Shown here piece by piece: positions 6,475-12,363 of a stretch of DNA of 12,363 nucleotides. Source of the DNA: an uncultured Pseudomonas sp. (lineage in GTDB: Bacteria; Pseudomonadota; Gammaproteobacteria; Pseudomonadales; Pseudomonadaceae); NCBI RefSeq assembly GCF_946885885.1, contig NZ_CAMPHN010000128.1, forward strand, positions 1 to 12,363, given 5' to 3'. Under the pieces are notes generated by a model. It was not told the DNA's origin, made no database searches, and worked only from the letters and a program-made list of their open reading frames with translations. Numbering within the stretch: position 1 is the first letter of the stretch; each line of letters opens with the position of its first letter. Both the position numbers and the translations under genes were made by a program.

Positions 6475-6486
6475 GCGGAGTAATTT
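6458..6486 (+). promoter_or_regulatory. Predicted promoter of the ech-vdh-fcs-aat operon
   Basis: A consensus -35, TTGACA, at 6458-6463 occupies the loop of the inverted repeat. TAATTT at 6481-6486 follows after a 17-base spacer and is the best -10 candidate. The implied start is near 6493, at the second CAGGCGCTAAC repeat, giving a leader of about 30 bases before ech. A protein bound to the palindrome would cover the -35, so direct repression by occlusion is the simplest model. Confidence 0.6.
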
Positions 6487-6524
6487 TGCTTCCAGGCGCT
6501 AACAGCCATGACAAGAGGTGAGAG

Positions 6525-7355
6525 ATGAGCAATTACGAAAACCGCTGGCAAACCGTGAAGGTCGAGCTCGATGAGGGCATCGCCTGGGTCACGCTCAATC
6601 GCCCGGAAAAGCGCAACGCCATGAGCCCGACGTTGAACCGCGAAATGGTCGATGTGCTGGAAACCCTGGAGCAGGATCCGGCGGCCGGCGTGCTGGTGCT
6701 GACCGGTGCCGGCGAAGCCTGGACCGCGGGCATGGACCTGAAGGAATACTTCCGCGAAATCGACGCCGGCCCGGAAATTCTGCAAGAGAAGATCCGCCGC
6801 GAGGCCTCGCAATGGCAGTGGAAGCTGCTGCGCATGTACACCAAGCCGACCATCGCCATGGTCAACGGCTGGTGCTTCGGTGGCGGCTTCAGCCCGCTGG
6901 TGGCCTGCGACCTGGCGATCTGCGCCGACGAGGCGACCTTCGGTCTGTCGGAAATCAACTGGGGCATCCCGCCGGGCAACCTGGTGAGCAAGGCCATGGC
7001 CGATACCGTCGGCCACCGCCAGTCGCTGTACTACATCATGACCGGCAAGACCTTCGGTGGGCAGAAAGCCGCGGAAATGGGCCTGGTCAACGAGAGCGTA
7101 CCCTTGGCCCAGCTGCGCGAAACCACTATCGAACTGGCGCGCAACCTGCTGGAGAAGAACCCGGTGGTGCTGCGTGCGGCCAAGCATGGCTTCAAACGTT
7201 GCCGCGAGCTGACCTGGGAGCAGAACGAGGATTACCTGTACGCCAAGCTCGACCAGTCGCGTCTGCTCGATAAAGAAGGCGGCCGCGAGCAAGGCATGAA
7301 GCAGTTCCTCGACGAGAAGAGCATCAAGCCCGGTTTGCAGGCTTACAAGCGCTAG
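6525..7355 (+). CDS. ech: Hydroxycinnamoyl-CoA hydratase-lyase (feruloyl-CoA hydratase/lyase)
   Basis: Hydrates feruloyl-, caffeoyl- or p-coumaroyl-CoA and cleaves the product by retro-aldol reaction to vanillin (or the matching aldehyde) and acetyl-CoA. This crotonase-superfamily protein has 276 residues, the same length as the P. fluorescens AN103 enzyme. The residues known to matter in that enzyme are all at the same numbers: Ser123 (GGGFSPLVACD), Glu143 (LSEINWGIPPGN), Tyr75 (LKEYF) and Tyr239 (EDYLYAKLD). The CoA-binding and oxyanion segments AGMDLKEY and NGWCFGGGFS are intact. AAGAGGTGAG just upstream supports the ATG at 6525. It is the first gene of the ferulate operon, with a predicted operator-promoter directly ahead. 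Also called hchA or couA in some strains. Confidence 0.95.
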   Translation: MSNYENRWQTVKVELDEGIAWVTLNRPEKRNAMSPTLNREMVDVLETLEQDPAAGVLVLTGAGEAWTAGMDLKEYFREIDAGPEILQEKIRREASQWQWKLLRMYTKPTIAMVNGWCFGGGFSPLVACDLAICADEATFGLSEINWGIPPGNLVSKAMADTVGHRQSLYYIMTGKTFGGQKAAEMGLVNESVPLAQLRETTIELARNLLEKNPVVLRAAKHGFKRCRELTWEQNEDYLYAKLDQSRLLDKEGGREQGMKQFLDEKSIKPGLQAYKR

Positions 7356-7374
7356 TGTCGCGTCAATCATGGAA

Positions 7375-7563
7375 TGTCGGATCACTGTAGGGTGGGTTAG
7401 GCGCACGCAGCCGATAGTGATGAACCCGCAAGATCCGTTGCGCCGTAACCCGCCATGGGCGCAACGCTGGGATATCGCTCGGTGGGTTACGCGGCGCGCC
7501 ATGATGGCGATGTCTGGTCGTTTGGCGCTTGGCGCCGCTAACCCACCCTACAGTGATCCGACA
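7375..7563. mobile_element. 189-bp MITE-like element with perfect 26-bp terminal inverted repeats
   Basis: The first 26 bases (7375-7400, starting TGTCGGATCACTGTAGGGTG) are the exact reverse complement of the last 26 (7538-7563). Nested inside is a second, imperfect inverted repeat, GCGCCGTAACCC near 7441 against GGGTTACGCGGCGC near 7483-7498. No transposase reading frame fits, so this is a non-autonomous element or structured repeat. Its GTAGGGTGGGTTAG core resembles the GTAGGATGGGT elements in the pca region. It fills most of the 271-base ech-vdh gap. No clear target-site duplication is visible. Partly palindromic sequence (ATCAT / ATGAT) continues just outside the arms. Confidence 0.7.
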
Positions 7564-7626
7564 AATGATCGTTGAGACGACACCAGAGCCTGCCCATTGG
7601 AACAACTACAACAAGAGGAATTCCCC

Positions 7627-9075
7627 ATGTTCGAGGTGCCTTTGCTGATTGGCGGTGAGTCGCGACCGGCTGCCGATGGTCGTGTGTTCGAGCGCCGCAA
7701 CCCGGTGACCGGAGAAGTGGTGTCGCGGGTCGCCGCCGCCACTTTGGAAGATGCCGATGCCGCCGTGGCCGCGGCGCAGGCGGCGTTTCCCGCCTGGGCC
7801 GCATTGGCGCCCAACGAGCGGCGCGCGCGTCTGCTCCGGGCCGCCGAGCTGCTTGAGGACCGCGCGCCGGAGTTCCTCGCGGTGGCCGGCGAAACCGGGG
7901 CGATGGCCAACTGGTACGGCTTCAACGTGCACCTGGCCGCGAGCATGCTGCGCGAGGCGGCGGCGATGACCACGCAGATCTACGGCGAGGTGGTCCCGTC
8001 CGATATGCCCGGCAGCTTCGCCATGGCCCTGCGTCAGCCCTGCGGCGTGGTGCTGGGCATCGCGCCCTGGAATGCGCCGGTGATCCTCGGCACCCGGGCT
8101 GTCGCCATGCCGCTGGCCTGCGGCAATACCCTGGTGCTCAAGGCGTCCGAACTGAGTCCGGCGGTGCACCGCCTGATCGGCCAGGTGCTGCAGGACGCGG
8201 GGCTCGGCGACGGTGTGGTCAACGTGATCAGCAACGCGCCGGAAGATGCGCCGGCCATCGTCGCCCGGCTGATCGCTAACCCGGCGGTGCGTCGGGTCAA
8301 TTTCACCGGCTCCACCCATGTCGGGCGGATCATCGGCGAGCTGTCGGCGCGGCACCTGAAACCGGCGTTGCTGGAGCTGGGCGGCAAGGCACCCTTGCTG
8401 GTATTGGACGATGCCGATCTGGACGCGGCGGTCGAAGCGGCGGCCTTCGGCGCCTACTTCAACCAGGGGCAGATCTGCATGTCCACCGAACGTCTGGTGG
8501 TCGATGCCAAGGTGGCCGATGCCTTTGTCGAGAAACTGGCGCAGAAGGCCGCGAGCCTGCGTGCCGGCGATCCACGCGATGGCACCTCGGTGCTCGGTTC
8601 GCTGATCGATGCCTCGGCCGGGCAGCGGATCAAGGCGCTGATCGACGATGCCCTGGCCAAGGGCGCGCGCCTGGTGACCGGCGGCCAGCTGGACGGCAGC
8701 ATCATGCAGGCGACCCTGCTCGATGGCGTGACCCCGGACATGCGCCTATACCATGAGGAATCCTTCGGCCCGGTGGCGGTGGTGCTGCGCGGTGCGGGCG
8801 ACGAAGAGTTGTTGCGCCTGGCCAACGATTCCGAATTCGGCCTGTCGGCGGCGATCTTCAGCCGTGACGTGTCGCGCGCTCTGGTGCTGGCGCAGCGGGT
8901 CGAATCGGGCATCTGCCATATCAACGGTCCGACCGTGCACGACGAGGCGCAGATGCCCTTTGGCGGCGTCAAGGCCAGCGGTTACGGCAGCTTCGGCAGC
9001 AAGGCGTCGATCGACTTCTTCACCCAGTTGCGCTGGGTGACCATTCAGAACGGGCCGCGCCACTACCCGATTTGA
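7627..9075 (+). CDS. vdh: Vanillin dehydrogenase
   Basis: NAD(P)-dependent aldehyde dehydrogenase that oxidises vanillin to vanillate, and probably 4-hydroxybenzaldehyde to 4-hydroxybenzoate. The 482-residue protein has the complete ALDH catalytic set: Asn149 (GIAPWNAPV), Glu250 (LELGGKAPL) and Cys284 (NQGQICMSTERL). A VNFTGSTHVGRIIG cofactor-binding stretch precedes Glu250, and the closing motif is ESFGPVAVV. Length and context match the Vdh proteins of ferulate clusters. I chose the ATG at 7627 because AGAGGAA at 7614-7620 is a good ribosome-binding site at normal spacing. A TTG ten codons upstream would overlap that site. It lies downstream of ech across the 189-bp repeat element and may be expressed by readthrough. 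A broader aromatic aldehyde dehydrogenase role is possible. Confidence 0.92.
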   Translation: MFEVPLLIGGESRPAADGRVFERRNPVTGEVVSRVAAATLEDADAAVAAAQAAFPAWAALAPNERRARLLRAAELLEDRAPEFLAVAGETGAMANWYGFNVHLAASMLREAAAMTTQIYGEVVPSDMPGSFAMALRQPCGVVLGIAPWNAPVILGTRAVAMPLACGNTLVLKASELSPAVHRLIGQVLQDAGLGDGVVNVISNAPEDAPAIVARLIANPAVRRVNFTGSTHVGRIIGELSARHLKPALLELGGKAPLLVLDDADLDAAVEAAAFGAYFNQGQICMSTERLVVDAKVADAFVEKLAQKAASLRAGDPRDGTSVLGSLIDASAGQRIKALIDDALAKGARLVTGGQLDGSIMQATLLDGVTPDMRLYHEESFGPVAVVLRGAGDEELLRLANDSEFGLSAAIFSRDVSRALVLAQRVESGICHINGPTVHDEAQMPFGGVKASGYGSFGSKASIDFFTQLRWVTIQNGPRHYPI

Positions 9076-9085
9076 GAACCTGCAG

Positions 9086-9170
9086 AGGATCTGCCGCGCA
9101 GATCCTTAACTGACAGCAGCACTATTAGAACAATCGGCTCGGACCCGGTCGCCTGGCGGCCGGAAGTCCG
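9086..9170 (+). promoter_or_regulatory. Two hairpins in the vdh-fcs gap
   Basis: AGGATCTGC at 9086-9094 pairs perfectly with GCAGATCCT at 9098-9106 over a 3-base loop. A second stem joins CGGAC/GTCCG (9140-9144 with 9166-9170) and CCGG/CCGG (9145-9148 with 9160-9163), with a 2-base bulge. Neither is followed by a T-run, so they are not intrinsic terminators. They may protect the ech-vdh message or lower downstream expression; this is inference. Confidence 0.5.
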
Positions 9171-9197
9171 GGAGCGCTTTGCTGAGGAGTTTCACAG

Positions 9198-11060
9198 GTG
9201 AATAGCCAATCTAGCGGTCGAGTCGAACCCGTCTACCGGCCGGTATCGATCGGCCAATCGGCGGTGCAACTGCGCCAGGACGGGCAGGCGCTGTACATGC
9301 AGGCGGCCGAGCCGTTGCAGGCGTATCCGCAGCGCCTGCTCGAACGCTTGCTGCGCTGGGCCGAGGAGCGGCCCGAGCAAACCTTTATCGCCCGTCGCGG
9401 CGCCGATGGCGAGTGGCGGCGCATCAGCTATGCCGAGATGCTCGGACGGGTGCGCGGCATCGCCCAGCGCCTGCTGAGCTTCGATCTCTCGGTCGAGCGG
9501 CCGCTATTGATCCTTTCCGGCAACGATCTGGAGCATCTGCAATTGGCCTGCGCGGCGATGTATATCGGCGTGCCCTATTGTCCGGTGTCGCCGGCCTATG
9601 CGCTGGTGGCCCAGGACTACACCAAGCTGCAGCACATCTGCACCTTGTTGCAGCCGGGGCTGGTGTTCGCCGCCGACGGCCCGGCCTTCGCCCGCGCCAT
9701 CGCAGCGGTGGTGCCGACCGACACGCCCTTGTTGCTGACCGAGGGCGACGTGGCGGGGCGCGAGTGCCATTCGTTCGCCAGCCTGCTCGGCACCGAACTC
9801 TGCCATGAGGCGGATGCGGCCTTTGCCGCGACCGGTCCCGACAGCATCGCCAAGTTCCTCTTCACCAGTGGTTCGACCAAGCTGCCCAAGGCGGTGATCA
9901 CCACCCAGCGCATGCTCTGCGCCAACCAGCAGATGCTGTTGCAGACCTTCCCGGTGTTCGGCGAGGCGCCGCCGGTGCTGGTCGACTGGCTGCCGTGGAA
10001 CCACACGTTCGGCGGCAGCCACAACGTCGGCATCGTGCTGTACAACGGCGGCACCCTGTATATCGACGACGGCAAGCCGACCCCGCAGCATTTCGCCGAG
10101 ACCCTGCGCAACCTGCGCGAGATTTCGCCGACCGCCTACCTCACCGTGCCCAAGGGCTGGGAAGAGCTGGTCGCCGCCTTGGAAGTGGATGCCGAGCTGC
10201 GCGAGATGTTCTTCGCGCAAATGAAACTGTTTTTCTTCGCCGGCGCCGGCTTGTCCCAGGCGGTCTGGGATCGTCTCGATGCTGTGGCCGAGGCGCATTG
10301 CGGCGAGCGTATCCGCATGATGGCGGGGATCGGCATGACCGAAACCGCGCCGTCCTGCACCTTCACCACCGGGCCGCTGGCCATGGCCGGTTACGTCGGC
10401 CTGCCAGCGCCGGGCTGCGAGGTCAAACTGGTGCCGGTGGACGGCAAGTTGGAAGGGCGCTTCAGCGGCCCGCACGTGATGCCGGGCTACTGGCGCTCGC
10501 CCGAGCAGAGCGCCGCGGTGTTCGACGAGGAGGGTTTCTACTGCTCGGGCGATGCGCTGAAACTGGCCGATCCCGAGCACCCGGAATGGGGCCTGATGTT
10601 CGACGGCCGCATCGCCGAGGACTTCAAGCTCAACACCGGGGTATTCGTCAGCGTTGGCCCGCTGCGCACGCGGGTGATCATGGCCGGCGCGCCCTATATC
10701 CAGGATGTGGTGGTGACCGCGCCGAACCGCGAGTGCATCGGCCTGCTGCTGTTCCCGCAGTTGCCGGCCTGTCGCGAACTGGCCGGTTTGCCGGCCGACG
10801 CCACGGCCGAGCAGGTGTTGAGCGCACCGCGGGTACGGGCCTGGCTCGGCGAGTTGCTTGAGCACCTCAACCAGAAGGCCACCGGCAGCGCCTCGCGCCT
10901 GGCCTGGGCCTGCCTGATGAGCGAGCCGCCGTCGCTGGACAAGGGTGAGGTCACCGACAAGGGTTCGCTCAATCAGCGGGTGATTCTCAGCTGCCGCGCG
11001 GAGCGTATCGATGCGCTCTATCGCGGCGAGGATCCGGCGCGTGTGACGGCGGAGCGCTGA
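9198..11060 (+). CDS. fcs: Feruloyl-CoA synthetase (hydroxycinnamate-CoA ligase)
   Basis: Activates ferulate, p-coumarate or caffeate with ATP and CoA to the CoA thioester, the first step of the pathway. The 620-residue ANL-superfamily adenylate-forming enzyme has the phosphate-binding loop TSGSTKLPK at 223-231, the adenylate-binding GMTET at 379-383, the YCSGD motif ending at Asp452, and the C-terminal lysine region DKGEVTDKG with Lys588. The extra length compared with ordinary acyl-CoA synthetases (about 550) is normal for the Fcs group. WLPWNHTFGGSHN near residue 265 is also characteristic of that group. The start is GTG at 9198, with GAGGAG at 9184-9189 eight bases upstream. The aat start lies two bases after its stop codon. 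Confidence 0.92.
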   Translation: MNSQSSGRVEPVYRPVSIGQSAVQLRQDGQALYMQAAEPLQAYPQRLLERLLRWAEERPEQTFIARRGADGEWRRISYAEMLGRVRGIAQRLLSFDLSVERPLLILSGNDLEHLQLACAAMYIGVPYCPVSPAYALVAQDYTKLQHICTLLQPGLVFAADGPAFARAIAAVVPTDTPLLLTEGDVAGRECHSFASLLGTELCHEADAAFAATGPDSIAKFLFTSGSTKLPKAVITTQRMLCANQQMLLQTFPVFGEAPPVLVDWLPWNHTFGGSHNVGIVLYNGGTLYIDDGKPTPQHFAETLRNLREISPTAYLTVPKGWEELVAALEVDAELREMFFAQMKLFFFAGAGLSQAVWDRLDAVAEAHCGERIRMMAGIGMTETAPSCTFTTGPLAMAGYVGLPAPGCEVKLVPVDGKLEGRFSGPHVMPGYWRSPEQSAAVFDEEGFYCSGDALKLADPEHPEWGLMFDGRIAEDFKLNTGVFVSVGPLRTRVIMAGAPYIQDVVVTAPNRECIGLLLFPQLPACRELAGLPADATAEQVLSAPRVRAWLGELLEHLNQKATGSASRLAWACLMSEPPSLDKGEVTDKGSLNQRVILSCRAERIDALYRGEDPARVTAER

Positions 11061-11062
11061 GC

Positions 11063-12310
11063 ATGGGCGAGGGCCTCTATTCGGCGTTCGACGATGTAGC
11101 GATCCTCGAGGCCGTGCGCACGCCCTGGTGCGATTATGGCGGCGCCCTGGGGTTGGTCTCGCCGACCGACCTGGGCATCAAAGTCGGCCGCGAAGTGCTG
11201 CGTCGCGCCGCCATCGACGCGGCGGCGGTGGATAGCGTGCTGGCCGGCTGCGTGGCCCAGGCGAGTTTCGACGCCTACCTGTTGCCACGGCATATCGGCC
11301 TGTACAGCGGTGTGCCGCAGACGGTGCCGGCCCTGGGCGTGCAGCGCATCTGCGGCACCGGTTTCGAGCTGCTGCGCCAGGCCGGCGAGCAGATTGCCGC
11401 GGGGCGTGCGGGGTTGGCCTTGTGCGTCGCCGCCGAATCGATGTCGCGCAACCCGATCGCCGCCTATACCCACCGCGGCGGCTTTCGTCTCGGCGCCGGG
11501 GTGGAGTTCAAGGACTTCCTCTGGGAGGCGTTGTTCGATCCGGCTGCGGGCGTCGACATGATCGGCACCGCGGAGAATTTGGCGCGGCGTTATGGCATTG
11601 GTCGCGAAGAGGTCGACGCCTATGCCTTGCGCAGCTTCGAAGCGGCGCTAGCGGCGCAGGACGAAGGCATCTTCGCCGGCGAGACGGTCAGCGTGCACAG
11701 CGAAGCCTTCGAGCTGGACGGCTATCAGCCACGCGGCATCGCCTTGCCGCGTGGGGTCGAAGCGGTCGAGCGCGACAGCCATCCGCGGCCGACCAGCCTG
11801 GCGGCTTTATCGCGTCTGCGGGCGATTCATGCCGACGGTGTGCAGACCGCCGGCAACAGCTGCGCGGTGGTCGACGGTGCGGCGGCGGCCTTGCTCGGCT
11901 CGGCGGCTATGCTCGGCGATCGCACACCGCTGGCGCGATTGCTGGCGACCGCGGTGGTCGGCGTGGCGCCTGAACTGATGGGCATCGGCCCGGCGCCGGC
12001 GATCCGTCTGTTGCTGGCGCGCAGCGGCCTGCGCCTGGACGATATCGCCCGCTTCGAAATCAACGAAGCCCAGGCCGCCCAGGTGCTGGCGGTGCAGCGC
12101 GAACTGCAGCTCGACCCGCAACGCCTCAACCGCCAGGGCGGCTCCATCGCCCTCGGCCATCCGCTGGCCGCCACCGGCTTGCGCCTGAGCCTGAGCCTGG
12201 CCCGCCAACTACGCGCCGCCAACCAACGCTACGGCATCGCCGCCGCCTGCATCGGCGGCGGCCAGGGCATGGCGGTATTGATCGAAAATCCGGGGTTCGA
12301 GAGGGGTTAG
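11063..12310 (+). CDS. aat: Divergent acetyl-CoA acetyltransferase-like thiolase of the ferulate cluster
   Basis: Thiolase-superfamily protein of 415 residues with the catalytic trio Cys97 (QRICGTGFELL), His366 (GGSIALGHPLAATG) and Cys396 (ACIGGGQG). It departs from PcaF in this window at two active-site segments: the usual NEAF reads NEAQ (334-337), and GHPxGxSG reads GHPLAATG. It is the position-equivalent of aat in the ferulate clusters of Pseudomonas sp. HR199 and P. putida, where the gene was proposed to serve a beta-oxidation-type route but its loss did not block ferulate growth. The Ech lyase makes acetyl-CoA directly, so a thiolase is not needed. Its substrate here is unknown. It starts two bases after fcs, with GGAG at 11051-11054, so it is clearly co-translated with that operon. 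Confidence 0.85.
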   Translation: MGEGLYSAFDDVAILEAVRTPWCDYGGALGLVSPTDLGIKVGREVLRRAAIDAAAVDSVLAGCVAQASFDAYLLPRHIGLYSGVPQTVPALGVQRICGTGFELLRQAGEQIAAGRAGLALCVAAESMSRNPIAAYTHRGGFRLGAGVEFKDFLWEALFDPAAGVDMIGTAENLARRYGIGREEVDAYALRSFEAALAAQDEGIFAGETVSVHSEAFELDGYQPRGIALPRGVEAVERDSHPRPTSLAALSRLRAIHADGVQTAGNSCAVVDGAAAALLGSAAMLGDRTPLARLLATAVVGVAPELMGIGPAPAIRLLLARSGLRLDDIARFEINEAQAAQVLAVQRELQLDPQRLNRQGGSIALGHPLAATGLRLSLSLARQLRAANQRYGIAAACIGGGQGMAVLIENPGFERG

Positions 12311-12363
12311 TTTTCGTAGCCCGTATATGGACTCCTCCTCTAGCGCAAGTAGCAAGATGATGA
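12311..12363. other. Right-edge non-coding tail
   Basis: Only 53 bases follow aat. I see no terminator hairpin with a T-run and no start of a further gene. The operon may continue beyond the window; related clusters often have an acyl-CoA dehydrogenase gene next. Confidence 0.4.

Noticed and set aside
7375..7563. The element as a complete insertion sequence.
   Set aside because: At 189 bp it is far too short to encode a transposase and contains no plausible fragment of one.
7597..7626. A TTG start for vdh ten codons upstream.
   Set aside because: The good AGAGGAA site lies within that extension and is correctly spaced for the ATG at 7627.
9504..10865. A 453-codon minus-strand open frame opposite fcs.
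   Set aside because: Same kind of shadow; the plus-strand gene contains all ANL-superfamily motifs.

Overview
The window is a GC-rich stretch of chromosome that looks like Pseudomonas in the broad sense. The evidence is the protein sequences, the operon layout, the short palindromic intergenic repeats of the REP and GTAGGATGGGT types common in that genus, and PcaR-like operators. It carries two adjacent sets of aromatic-catabolism genes, all on the + strand: the lower protocatechuate (beta-ketoadipate) pathway and the ferulate/p-coumarate side-chain pathway.

Positions 1-236 hold no gene but contain a promoter region with two PcaR-type boxes, one over the -35 and one over the -10. From 237 to 3078 come pcaI, pcaJ and pcaF with overlapping stop and start codons: 3-oxoadipate:succinate CoA-transferase subunits A and B, then beta-ketoadipyl-CoA thiolase. 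The 372-base gap 3079-3450 is filled with palindromic repeats. From 3451 to 6062 come pcaB (TTG start), pcaD and pcaC: the cycloisomerase, the enol-lactone hydrolase and the decarboxylase. An intrinsic terminator follows at 6090-6128. Gene order matches the P. aeruginosa pca cluster as I remember it, except that the transporter gene pcaT usually found between pcaF and pcaB is absent and repeats sit there instead.

Positions 6129-6524 hold repeat debris and then an AT-rich regulatory island. The island has a consensus TTGACA -35 box inside the loop of a perfect 11-bp inverted repeat, which I read as a probable MarR-type (FerR-like) operator. From 6525 to 12310 come ech (hydroxycinnamoyl-CoA hydratase-lyase), vdh (vanillin dehydrogenase), fcs (feruloyl-CoA synthetase) and aat (a divergent thiolase). 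A 189-bp element with perfect 26-bp terminal inverted repeats separates ech from vdh, and two hairpins lie between vdh and fcs.

Together, Fcs, Ech and Vdh convert ferulate or p-coumarate to vanillate or 4-hydroxybenzoate plus acetyl-CoA. Enzymes encoded outside the window (VanAB or PobA, then PcaGH) would yield protocatechuate and carboxymuconate. PcaB, C, D, IJ and F then finish conversion to succinyl-CoA and acetyl-CoA. I see no undescribed enzymatic system. The less explained items are the regulatory palindromes, the repeat elements placed inside operons, and the role of the divergent thiolase.
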